Source of the DNA: an uncultured Lachnospiraceae bacterium
Lineage (GTDB): Bacteria > Bacillota > Clostridia > Lachnospirales > Lachnospiraceae
Assembly (NCBI GenBank): GCA_910579275.1
Contig: CAJTTO010000005.1
Coordinates: 62,001 to 126,000 of the forward strand
DNA: 64,000 nt
Direction: 5' to 3'
The translations under genes were made by a program, and so were the position numbers. Each line of letters starts with the position of its first letter. Position 1 is the first letter of the stretch. The notes under the pieces were generated by a model that had not been told where the DNA came from, did not search any database, and saw only the letters and a program-made list of their open reading frames with translations. Positions 1 to 7,935 of this stretch are shown piece by piece.

Positions 1-33
1 TCCCACTACTTTGGTAAATGTCTGAACGGTTAC
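1..33. repeat. R2 element, right end only (copy G)
   Basis: The first 33 bases match the right end of the 143-bp R2 repeat seen complete at 61677-61819: both have CACTACTTTGGT followed by GTCTGAAC and a terminal AC. The terminal inverted repeat is GTCTGAACGGTTAC at 20-33. The rest of the element lies outside the window, so its left end and target duplication cannot be checked. The element end overlaps the stop codon of the neighbouring minus-strand gene. Confidence 0.7.
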
Positions 34-2900
34 GGAGTATAAACAAGATATCCTCCGTTTTTGAAAGACTCCGCATAATGGTTCGTCTCCATAAATTCCC
101 TGACAGCCATAAGCTTTTCGTAGGCAAATCCGTCCGCTGCAGTCAGGCGCTCTGTCTCGGAACGCCCGAATATGATAACGGGAAACGCCCCCGCCCCGTC
201 CGCACGCCCACACTGTGCCGACAGACGGTCGAGCTGTTCCTGAAACATGTCCAGCCCATACGAATCCAAGTCCGCCCATGTCGAGGAGACTGCCGACTCC
301 ATGTCGAGCAGATATGCCAGCGCCGGAATATCACCGTATAATATCACCTGTTTTTTATTCAGTTCATTCTGATATAGGTAATCGTCAAGCTCCGTCAGCT
401 GCGCCTTTTTGTCCGCTGTGGTCATCAGTCCCGTCCCCGCGCTGCTGCACTGCAGCTGCAGGCGCTCCCGCCCGCTGCGCGCATCTGCATCATGGAACAC
501 AAAACCGATTCCGTACAGGACAGACTGCACCGTCACACAGGCAAGCACAAAGCCAAATACCAGACGAAACGCAAACCCGTTTACCGACTTTCTGCTCTGC
601 CGGAACATTTCGGCGATAATCAGAATGGAGACCGGCATGACCAGAAACAGGTTGTTGATAATCGGGTACAGCCCGTTGTTGCTCCCAAGCGGCGTCACGA
701 AAATAATGACAAGCAGGAATACTGCCCAAATCCTGTAATCCTTTCGCACCCGTCTGCTTGAGAGGCACCACACGCACACGGCAATCACGGTCAGCAGGTA
801 AACCGTGACCCATTTATACATGCTGAAATTGTCTGTGTAGTCAAAATCAAACATCCCCCTTCCGTAGCAGAAGCGCAGCAGTACCAGAAGCCCCAAAGCA
901 TAGCATCCTTTTAGGACTGTCGTCACTTTCTTCTTCCATGCGTTCTGTACAAAGCGCCCCACCATGCGGAAACAGAGAATCCCCGCTGCCATATATGCCA
1001 CAAACAGCAGCAGCCACACACTATAGTTCAGGTAATCCCCAAACATCGCCATGACCATCGATGTCGGCTTATAGTCCGCAGCGTGGTCTGTCATGCCAAA
1101 CAGCGAGGCAACCATACGCGGGTAGGCTGACATGCCATAGCGCACACTGATTGCCAGAAGCGGAACAATAACTCCTGCTATATATCCGCCAACGCAGAGC
1201 AGTGTGCGCATCAGCAATTCCTTAATCCATGTTATTTTATTTCCGGACTTGTCCGCGTAGGACTGCCGTTTCCAGAAGCAGTCGCACCATACTGGCAGGA
1301 TGAATGCCGCGTATGTAACATTCGGCATTCTGACCCCGACGCAGATTCCCAGAATAACGCCCGATATAACATAGTGTGTTTTTTTATTTTTCATAACCGC
1401 CTCAAACAGGAAAACCGCAGCTGCCGTCATCAGCAAATAGCCCAGATAATGATATAAAATAACAGACGGCGCCCAGCAGAGGGACAGCGCAGTCATCTCC
1501 GCGGTGAACAGTAAAAAGAACATGCCTTTTCGGTTCTGTCCGTACCGGTTCCACAGATACAGATAAACACCTGCCGCCGTCGCTCCAATCAGCAGCCCGC
1601 AGTAGACATTCATGCCCGTCCAGCTGTCTCCGAAAGGAAGCATTGCAAGCATTCTTCCTGTTACGTTTGCAAGATAGGTCGCAAGTCTCCACATCTCATA
1701 CACGGTATCCAAAAAGCGGTAATTACCGAGTGCATATCCCGCGTCCATCAAGTCAAGCCCTACAGCCGCATGGCGCAGCGGGTACAGCACAAGCGCCAAT
1801 GCCGGAAGCGCCATGAACGTGCTTTTCTGCCGAATCAGCTCAATCAGCGTGCAGACCAGATAGACAGCCGCAACAACGATGGCCATATGCCCCAGCAGTT
1901 CCGGAACAGCGTTTTCCGCCTGTGCTTCGCAGCCAAACCACGTTGTCCACTCCTGCCGGATATTGACGTGCTCATGAATCAGGTAGACGCCAAACGACGC
2001 GCCGGCAAAAGCTTCCACAGGTTTTCGAAAGCGCTCCAGAATCCGCGACACCCTGCTCCGCCCTGTTTTCGGGGCGAACGCAAGAAACAGTCCCACCGCC
2101 CCCGTATAGCAGAACAAAAAATTGTAGGTATATCCGTAATTGATCCGATCCGCAAGCCTGCCTGTTTTCAGATATACCATACGGATAAGGACAAAGGAGG
2201 CAAAAATCATGGCCACGCTTCCGACATAAAGCGCCGCCGCCCTCCATCTTGCCTGCAGCTGCCGTATGCCGTAACGCTTCAGGTATGCCCCTGTCAAGTA
2301 CAAAATCAGAAACCAGATACAGTCATAACCAAATTTGTCCCACGGAAGGCGCATCGGAATCACCGTCTTGGAAACGCAGAAAAGAATCAAAAATCCGGTC
2401 AGAAGGTACCGCAGCTGCCGCTCCCCAAGATAGGAGAACCCTACATTGACAAAAGGCATCATCAGGCAGAGAATCACATACGATGACGCAAACCAGTAAT
2501 GCTCTGTCACAATCGGAAAACAGTAGGTAAACATCTGGTAAATGTCAACCTCCTGCACGCCGACAATCACGGCGCCAAACCCAATCACCGCCGAATAAAA
2601 AAACACTTGTTTCCAAATTTTCAATGGTCTTCGCAATGCGTCCCAGAGGGTATTTCCGTTTCCGCTCATTCCCGCAGGGGTGTCCACGCCAAAGTAACCG
2701 CTAATCAGCACATAGACATTCACCGCCACCAGACAAAACGCCTCCAGCAGCCAGGCCGCATATCCTGTTGCCGACATCTTTGCCCTTGACGGGTCTCCCA
2801 GAAGCCCGCCCTTGCTTAGATAGTGCAGACTCACAATCATCAGCATCGCGATAATGCGAAGCAATTCATAATTTATTTGCCGTTCTTTTCTTGCAGTCAT
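30..2900 (-). CDS. Acyltransferase-3 / polytopic membrane protein fusion
   Basis: A 956-residue integral membrane protein with two parts. Residues about 5-340 look like an acyltransferase family 3 domain: INYELLRIIAMLMIVSLHY at the start and FGVYLIHEH near its end, with about ten membrane segments. This family O-acetylates surface sugars. Residues about 360-850 form a second polytopic region resembling Clostridia glycosyltransferase-like membrane proteins (LPFGDSWTGMNVY, LYHYLGYLL, then a soluble tail with YGDIPALAYLLDM). The ATG at 2900 is preferred to the GTG at 2912 because GGGGGA lies 5 bases before it. It is the last gene of the pse block, after pseG. Its TAA stop falls inside the R2 repeat end at 20-33, so the natural C-terminus may have been altered. 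The fusion is seen in the sequence; both functions are inferred. Confidence 0.75.
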   Translation of the reverse strand: MTARKERQINYELLRIIAMLMIVSLHYLSKGGLLGDPSRAKMSATGYAAWLLEAFCLVAVNVYVLISGYFGVDTPAGMSGNGNTLWDALRRPLKIWKQVFFYSAVIGFGAVIVGVQEVDIYQMFTYCFPIVTEHYWFASSYVILCLMMPFVNVGFSYLGERQLRYLLTGFLILFCVSKTVIPMRLPWDKFGYDCIWFLILYLTGAYLKRYGIRQLQARWRAAALYVGSVAMIFASFVLIRMVYLKTGRLADRINYGYTYNFLFCYTGAVGLFLAFAPKTGRSRVSRILERFRKPVEAFAGASFGVYLIHEHVNIRQEWTTWFGCEAQAENAVPELLGHMAIVVAAVYLVCTLIELIRQKSTFMALPALALVLYPLRHAAVGLDLMDAGYALGNYRFLDTVYEMWRLATYLANVTGRMLAMLPFGDSWTGMNVYCGLLIGATAAGVYLYLWNRYGQNRKGMFFLLFTAEMTALSLCWAPSVILYHYLGYLLMTAAAVFLFEAVMKNKKTHYVISGVILGICVGVRMPNVTYAAFILPVWCDCFWKRQSYADKSGNKITWIKELLMRTLLCVGGYIAGVIVPLLAISVRYGMSAYPRMVASLFGMTDHAADYKPTSMVMAMFGDYLNYSVWLLLFVAYMAAGILCFRMVGRFVQNAWKKKVTTVLKGCYALGLLVLLRFCYGRGMFDFDYTDNFSMYKWVTVYLLTVIAVCVWCLSSRRVRKDYRIWAVFLLVIIFVTPLGSNNGLYPIINNLFLVMPVSILIIAEMFRQSRKSVNGFAFRLVFGFVLACVTVQSVLYGIGFVFHDADARSGRERLQLQCSSAGTGLMTTADKKAQLTELDDYLYQNELNKKQVILYGDIPALAYLLDMESAVSSTWADLDSYGLDMFQEQLDRLSAQCGRADGAGAFPVIIFGRSETERLTAADGFAYEKLMAVREFMETNHYAESFKNGGYLVYTP

Positions 2901-2923
2901 AGCTTCCCCCACTTCTGTACCTA

Positions 2924-2950
2924 AGGGACTGTCAAAAAATAACAGTTCCT
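2924..2950. repeat. Minimal TA-flanked palindrome (H-family end pair)
   Basis: A 27-bp palindrome, AGGGACTGT and ACAGTTCCT around a 9-base loop, bounded by TA at 2922-2923 and 2951-2952. The arms match the ends of the long H elements at 61298-61612. It lies between pseG and the acyltransferase gene and overlaps the pseG stop codon. It may be an internally deleted H element or act as a weak intercistronic hairpin. Confidence 0.5.
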
Positions 2951-4026
2951 TAAATAATTCCGGCTGCCCCTAATGCTTTCAGCTGCTCTGCGATACGCTT
3001 TGCCCCTTTTCCGTCAATCAGTTCTTTTTCCTGCCGGCTCAGGCGCTCCCTGTATGACTTATCCAAAATGCATTTTGTCAGCGCCTGTGTCACACGCTCC
3101 GCCACCGCTGCGCCATCCTCTGCAAAGCAGCCGGCATTGACAATATCCGTAAGCTTCTCCAGCGCCTCGGCGCCCTGCCGCTGGTTTTCCGCAAAATAAA
3201 ACACGACCATCGGCACGCCCAATGCGCTGATTTCATAAATGGTGCTGCCCGTCGCGGATATTACCACATCGCTATCCGATAGCAGTCGGCGCATGTCCTT
3301 TACCCTTTCATGTATCACAATATCTTCATATGATTGGTACCTGCACTTAAGCTCGTCCGCAAACCGGTTGAACGGACCGCTGACAAGATGCAGACGCAGC
3401 TTTCGCTCTTTGAATAGCGCGCCTGTAAAACCGTCGTTTATCAAGACATCCGCAAAGGAAGCCGTCGCAAAGTACGGGTCGCTTCCGCCGGTCGTTATCG
3501 TGACATCCGTCACGCCGTCGCCCACCACATATGACGACGGTTCCTGAAACGCTTTTCTAAGCGGCATGTACGCCGCTCCCAGAAGGAACCGGTCGGGGTA
3601 TGTCCGCACTGCATCATTCTCTGACCGCGGCGGCATATAGTTCCGCGCAAGCCCCTGTGCATATATATTGTAGTTTACCAGCAGATGAACCGGATACGCA
3701 ATCCCCATGTCCTCAAAGCATGCCACCCGCACAAGTTTTGTCAGCGCGCGGTAATACGCCACGCTCACCTGATAGCTGTCCACAAGCAGCACATCCGCAT
3801 CCCTGTCAAACAAGTCCGCAAGCAGCGCCGGCTCATCCGTCATATTCTTATAATCCGTATTCAGTACAATGACGCGAAATCCCCTGTCCTCTATCATGCC
3901 GCGGCAGCCCTCGTCCGCCGTTATAAAAGTCGGGGAAAGCTCCGCCGCAGCTTCCGCGACAGACAGACAGCGCATCACATGCCCCATCCCGATGTCGGTA
4001 TTTCCGTCTGCACGAATATATAACAT
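2950..4026 (-). CDS. pseG: PseG, UDP-sugar hydrolase of pseudaminic acid pathway
   Basis: 358 residues. It is expected to remove UDP from UDP-2,4-diacetamido-2,4,6-trideoxy-beta-L-altropyranose, the fourth step to pseudaminic acid, in the cytoplasm. The N-terminal motif IRADGNTDIGMGHVMRCL is the family signature and includes the catalytic histidine of GHVMR. The GT-B-like C-terminal half has TTGGSDPYF and SATGSTIYEISALGVPMVV. A longer upstream reading exists, but the ATG at 4026 follows GGGGGAG by 6 bases and gives the normal family N-terminus. It starts 11 bases after the PIG-L gene, so the two are probably co-transcribed. The stop codon overlaps a short TA-flanked palindrome. Confidence 0.9.
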   Translation of the reverse strand: MLYIRADGNTDIGMGHVMRCLSVAEAAAELSPTFITADEGCRGMIEDRGFRVIVLNTDYKNMTDEPALLADLFDRDADVLLVDSYQVSVAYYRALTKLVRVACFEDMGIAYPVHLLVNYNIYAQGLARNYMPPRSENDAVRTYPDRFLLGAAYMPLRKAFQEPSSYVVGDGVTDVTITTGGSDPYFATASFADVLINDGFTGALFKERKLRLHLVSGPFNRFADELKCRYQSYEDIVIHERVKDMRRLLSDSDVVISATGSTIYEISALGVPMVVFYFAENQRQGAEALEKLTDIVNAGCFAEDGAAVAERVTQALTKCILDKSYRERLSRQEKELIDGKGAKRIAEQLKALGAAGII

Positions 4027-4037
4027 TTCCGCTCCCC

Positions 4038-4739
4038 CTAGTCGTTGCGCACTGTTCTGCGCATCAGCATAAACGCCTCCGCCCGCTCCATTCCGGCAGC
4101 CATACCGCGCGTTCTGGAAAGCACGTCCATGCCCGTAAGACTCCTCGGGTGCGGAAACGCGCAAAGCTCGGACACATAACAGTTCATCGCCTGCTCCTTC
4201 TGGTCATAGTAATTCGTAATATCGACAAACACATTCGGACAAAAAGCCGGCTGCACACTGTAATCATAATTCCATTCCGACGAGGACAGGGTCTCAAAGG
4301 CGAGAATCTCCTCAACGCAGCAGTCCGCCATCGGTCTTGTCGCCGTGAGCACTGCACGCGCCGTACACTGGTGGTCAATGTTCAGGTCGCCGCTGTAATG
4401 TGTATATATAATCTGGGGCTGCAGCTTGTGAACCATCTGCTCCACTGTCTTAACGATATCCAGCAAGTCGATACTGTCAAAACGATTGTCCGGAAAATAC
4501 GCAAAAAACACATCCTGATACCCGATTTTTTGTGCGCTTTCGAGCGTATTTTTATGAAGTTCCTCAACAATATCCAGACTGATGTCCTCCCTGTGCTCTC
4601 CCCGCGAAGTCTGTCCCTCACCCAGAATCATCGCATACACCTGATCTCCTTTTGCCACATGCCTTGCAACCGTTCCGCCGACGCCTAAAATCTCGTCGTC
4701 CGGATGCGCTGCCACAACCAATATTGTTTTCAACGCCAA
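4038..4739 (-). CDS. PIG-L family deacetylase
   Basis: About 233 residues. The zinc-binding signature AHPDDE lies near the N-terminus (LVVAAHPDDEILGVGGT) and a later THYSGDLNIDHQ supplies the second metal-binding histidine region. These enzymes remove N-acetyl groups from amino sugars such as GlcNAc derivatives. Its place between a formyltransferase and pseG suggests it deacetylates a pseudaminic acid precursor or a sugar of the same glycan; this is inference. The start is uncertain: no ATG is available, and the TTG at 4739 is chosen because AAAGGA lies 6 bases before it. An upstream TTG at 4757 and a GTG at 4742 are alternatives. Confidence 0.8.
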   Translation of the reverse strand: MALKTILVVAAHPDDEILGVGGTVARHVAKGDQVYAMILGEGQTSRGEHREDISLDIVEELHKNTLESAQKIGYQDVFFAYFPDNRFDSIDLLDIVKTVEQMVHKLQPQIIYTHYSGDLNIDHQCTARAVLTATRPMADCCVEEILAFETLSSSEWNYDYSVQPAFCPNVFVDITNYYDQKEQAMNCYVSELCAFPHPRSLTGMDVLSRTRGMAAGMERAEAFMLMRRTVRND

Positions 4740-4775
4740 CACCGTTCCTTTCTTCAACTTATTCCTCTTACCGTT

Positions 4776-5465
4776 TCATTCCTTTTTCCGAAAAACCACT
4801 CTCGCCGAAAGTTCCTGTCCGTCTTTGGAAACGCAGGCATCTGTAAACTCCATCCTGTAATCGCCAAACGGAACAAACGCCCGCGGATATCCCTCCGCGT
4901 CGAGCATTCGAATCGTATCATAGAGCGCATTCAGTTCCATATCAGGCGTTATAACGCTGTCCTCCGGCTTTCTGCGTTTAAATAACACCGGTTCACCCAC
5001 CTGCGGCACAGGTGTTATTTTCCCTTGCAAAAGCTGCGGAATCATTTCCCCGAAGACAATATCGGCGCACCGCACAAAAATCTCCTGCGCACTTCCCTCA
5101 AGGGATAACACATGTTTCATATATATGGGACCGCCGTCAAGCGTCTCCGTCACCCGAATCGCCGAAATCTTTGTCTCCTTATGACCGCGCACAATCAGAT
5201 TCTGAAGCGGACTTCCGCCCCTTCCATATGGCAAATCTGTCATATGAAAGACAACACATTCCCAATCATTCGTTATTTCCTTTGGGATAAAATATGACCA
5301 ATGCGGCAGGAATATATAATCCGGTTCAAAATCACGCACGTTATCTACATTGAATGTTTCCTTTTCTGTATAAATAACAATGTCATGTATCCCCGCGTAC
5401 TTCTTTTTTAATCTCTGGGCGCGCTCGATGTTCCATGATTTTATCGTCGCGATAATAATTTTCAT
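4776..5465 (-). CDS. Formyltransferase-like protein (sugar N-formyltransferase candidate)
   Basis: 229 residues with the methionyl-tRNA formyltransferase fold signatures: FHMTDLPYGRGGSPLQNLI and ETLDGGPIY. In the classical family the catalytic triad is Asn-x-His plus Asp. Here His74 and Asp110 are present, but the Asn position is Val72. It is much shorter than Fmt (about 310) and lacks its C-terminal tRNA domain, so a sugar substrate is likely. The context points to N-formylation of the 4-amino intermediate of the pseudaminic acid route, competing with or following PseH. The ATG at 5465 is chosen because AGGAG precedes it; the longer reading overlaps pseH. Confidence 0.75.
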   Translation of the reverse strand: MKIIIATIKSWNIERAQRLKKKYAGIHDIVIYTEKETFNVDNVRDFEPDYIFLPHWSYFIPKEITNDWECVVFHMTDLPYGRGGSPLQNLIVRGHKETKISAIRVTETLDGGPIYMKHVLSLEGSAQEIFVRCADIVFGEMIPQLLQGKITPVPQVGEPVLFKRRKPEDSVITPDMELNALYDTIRMLDAEGYPRAFVPFGDYRMEFTDACVSKDGQELSARVVFRKKE

Positions 5466-5490
5466 CACACCACTCCTTTTTCTATGCTTC

Positions 5491-5979
5491 CTACATTTCA
5501 AGCTCAAACTGGATATACTCCGGCTTTTCTGTCCTGATAAAGCCGCATCGCTCAAACGCCCTTGCAGAAGCTGTATTTTCGTATTTTACCTGTCCCGCCA
5601 ATTTCGTAACTCCCGATATTTTATCAGATATCACCTGTTGTTGTATCAGTTGAAGCAGCTTGCTTCCATAGCCCTTCCCCCGCTTTGCGGCACAGATGCT
5701 GTAATCAATCAGTGCCGCTCCGTTTTCGACATTCAGGCGAATCTGTCCTATGGGGCATTCCCCCTCGCACAGGATATACTGGTATACCGATTCATCCAGC
5801 AACACTTTTGAAAACCACTTTACATGGTTTTCATAGGGAATCTTTTCCGTGTGGAATGCATTTTTCCTGACCGCATCGTCATTTGCCCACGCAAAGAGCA
5901 AATCCATATCTGACTGGCATACGCTGCGCAGATGCAGCGCATTCCCGCTATCTGTCTCTTTCCTGTCAGTCCTATCCAT
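5491..5979 (-). CDS. pseH: PseH-like GNAT N-acetyltransferase
   Basis: 162 residues, GNAT fold. The acetyl-CoA loop is visible as AKRGKGYGSKLL and the C-terminal strand as NTASARAFERCGF. The N-terminal LRSVCQSDMDLLFAWANDDAVRKNAF pattern is typical of PseH, which N-acetylates UDP-4-amino-4,6-dideoxy-N-acetyl-beta-L-altrosamine. The start ATG at 5979 lies 6 bases after GGAGG. It sits between pseI and the formyltransferase. A general GNAT acting on another amino sugar is possible, but the complete pse gene set around it makes PseH the best reading. Confidence 0.85.
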   Translation of the reverse strand: MDRTDRKETDSGNALHLRSVCQSDMDLLFAWANDDAVRKNAFHTEKIPYENHVKWFSKVLLDESVYQYILCEGECPIGQIRLNVENGAALIDYSICAAKRGKGYGSKLLQLIQQQVISDKISGVTKLAGQVKYENTASARAFERCGFIRTEKPEYIQFELEM

Positions 5980-6021
5980 CCTGTCCCTCCATACCGTATC
6001 GCACGAGCACCCTCCGCCAAA

Positions 6022-7074
6022 TCAAAATACAATATCCGAAAAGGAAAGCGGTGTGCCGCGGCTGATGTCGCGCTTTGCCGTTTTGCCGAGTACTTCTTGG
6101 TAATGCTTTGGCTTGATCCCATACGCCGGCCGGATGCTCCTGATATTATCCTGTGTCAGCTTCTCTCCGGCGGCAATGTCCTTCACGACAAAAAGGGAGC
6201 GTCGGAAACAGGCGTTTGACTCCTCCTGCGGTGATACCCCGTAGCTGACTTTTCCCATCGCCTTTTCCACTTCACGCACCTGCTGCACCATGCTGCGGAA
6301 CTCATCCGGTTCCATTGAGAATGCCGCATCGGGATTTTCGATGGCACGGCTGATACAGAAATGCTTTTCGATGATATTTGCCCCCATTGCAACCGCCGTC
6401 GATGCGCTGAACGCGCCCATGGAGTGGTCTGAAAGCCCAATCGGGATATCAAAACGCTTTTTCATGTCACAGATTGTGCGCAGATTCATCTCCTCACTCT
6501 TTGCCGGATACGCGCTTGAGCACTTCATCAGGGCAAGCTGCCTGTTTCCGGTGCCGTATATCGCTGCAACTGCCTCGTCGATTTCCTCCAGTGTCCCCAT
6601 TCCTGTCGACATGATAATGGGTTTATTTTTCGATGCAATGTATTCCAGAAGCGGTATGTCCACCAGCTCAAAAGAAGCCACCTTATAAAAATGCACTCCC
6701 AGCTTTTCAAGAAAGTCCACAGATGTCCTGTCAAACGGCGTGGACAGAAAATCAATCCCAACCTTCGCCGCCTCGTCGCGGAGCTTATCCTGCCACTCCC
6801 ACGGCGTGTACGCCTTCTGGTACAGTCCATAGAGGTTTTCCCCCTCCCATGTCCCCTTTTCAATTTGAAAGTATGTGTTATGACAGTCAATTGTCATCGT
6901 GTCCGCCGTGTAGGTCTGTATTTTTACACAGTCCGCCCCCGCATCCTTTGCCACATGAATCAGCTCCAGTGCGCGCTCCATGCTGCCGGCGTGGTTTGCC
7001 GACATCTCCGCAATAATGTAGGCAGGCGCACCGTCCCCTACCATTCTGCCGTTTATATCAACCGTACTGCTCAT
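6022..7074 (-). CDS. pseI: PseI, pseudaminic acid synthase
   Basis: 350 residues of the NeuB family. It condenses phosphoenolpyruvate with the PseG product to give pseudaminic acid. The TIM-barrel N-terminal region reads YIIAEMSANHAGSMERAL and DCVKIQTYTADTMT, which fits PseI better than NeuB or LegI. The C-terminal 60 residues form an antifreeze-like SAF domain (AGEKLTQDNIRSIRP). The ATG at 7074 has GGAGG 5 bases upstream; the in-frame ATG at 7086 is itself part of that ribosome binding site. It follows pseF by 16 bases. Confidence 0.92.
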   Translation of the reverse strand: MSSTVDINGRMVGDGAPAYIIAEMSANHAGSMERALELIHVAKDAGADCVKIQTYTADTMTIDCHNTYFQIEKGTWEGENLYGLYQKAYTPWEWQDKLRDEAAKVGIDFLSTPFDRTSVDFLEKLGVHFYKVASFELVDIPLLEYIASKNKPIIMSTGMGTLEEIDEAVAAIYGTGNRQLALMKCSSAYPAKSEEMNLRTICDMKKRFDIPIGLSDHSMGAFSASTAVAMGANIIEKHFCISRAIENPDAAFSMEPDEFRSMVQQVREVEKAMGKVSYGVSPQEESNACFRRSLFVVKDIAAGEKLTQDNIRSIRPAYGIKPKHYQEVLGKTAKRDISRGTPLSFSDIVF

Positions 7075-7090
7075 ATCTTCCTCCATCCGT

Positions 7091-7792
7091 CTAAACTCTT
7101 ACCTCACTGCCCCGCAGCAGCTTATATTTCATCTCGGCAATCTTCCAGTCCTCGGGCGTATCAATATCCTGCACATTCATCTCGTCCTGTATAAACGGAA
7201 CGACATGCTCCATCCAGATTGCTTTCTGTTTCCGAAAGCGCTCCACATTGAGACAGTAGAACTGCCCGCAGTCATGGTAAAGCGGTTCCAAATCCTGTGA
7301 ACGTTTCGCCATATTTTCAGGCCACTTCGGCGTCAGTCTGCCATCCTTGATTACAACGCAGCGCTGAGGCGGAAAGGAAAACTTCACAACCGGAATCACA
7401 CTGTCTGCCTGCTCCTGCTCAAGAAGCATCATTGCCGTCTTGATGGCGTTTGCCGTCACAAAGGGCGCCGTAGGGTAAATGCAGCATGCCGTGCCAAAGC
7501 ACATTCCGATGCGCTCATACGCATCCAGCACTTCCGCAATCACATCCGCTGTCGTTGCATAGTCGTTCGATGTCGCCGCACTCCGGAAAAACGGTACCTT
7601 TGCGCCAGCCTTCTTCGCTGCCTGCGCGATTTCCTCGTCGTCCGTCGAGACCATGACCTCATGGAACATGTCAGCCTGCAGCGCCGCCTCGATACTGTAT
7701 TCCAAAATCGGTCTCCCCGCAAAAGGTTTTATGTTTTTTCGCGGAATTCTCTTGCTCCCGCCCCTTGCCGTGATAATTGCCACACTTTTCAT
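7091..7792 (-). CDS. pseF: PseF, CMP-pseudaminic acid cytidylyltransferase
   Basis: 233 residues. It activates pseudaminic acid with CTP. The N-terminal motif IITARGGSKRIPRKNIKPFAG is the CMP-nonulosonate synthetase signature; VSTDDEEIAQAAKKAGA and FFRSAATSNDYATTADVI follow as in PseF. The start at 7792 is preferred (GGGAG 5 bases upstream) to the in-frame ATG at 7804. It is separated from pseC by 143 bases that contain a long hairpin, so its expression may differ from pseB-pseC. Confidence 0.92.
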   Translation of the reverse strand: MKSVAIITARGGSKRIPRKNIKPFAGRPILEYSIEAALQADMFHEVMVSTDDEEIAQAAKKAGAKVPFFRSAATSNDYATTADVIAEVLDAYERIGMCFGTACCIYPTAPFVTANAIKTAMMLLEQEQADSVIPVVKFSFPPQRCVVIKDGRLTPKWPENMAKRSQDLEPLYHDCGQFYCLNVERFRKQKAIWMEHVVPFIQDEMNVQDIDTPEDWKIAEMKYKLLRGSEVRV

Positions 7793-7861
7793 ATGAACTC
7801 CCATCTGCCTGTTTCATCAGGCACATAACCAGCCTTTATCCTCCGCTCCTGTCGTGCGAAA

Positions 7862-7923
7862 AGTCTGGTTAGGGCACAAGGAACTGTAAAGAAATTACTT
7901 TACAATTTTGCAATAACCAGACT
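7862..7923. repeat. Nested inverted repeat between pseC and pseF
   Basis: A 62-bp element with perfect 10-bp ends, AGTCTGGTTA and TAACCAGACT, and an inner inverted repeat TGTAAAG / CTTTACA. On the minus strand the hairpin is followed by TTTTCG, so it could be a partial terminator or attenuator within the pse operon. It also contains GGAACTGT, the end motif of the H repeat family. A small mobile palindrome is an alternative. Confidence 0.5.
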
Positions 7924-7935
7924 AAAAATTCACTT

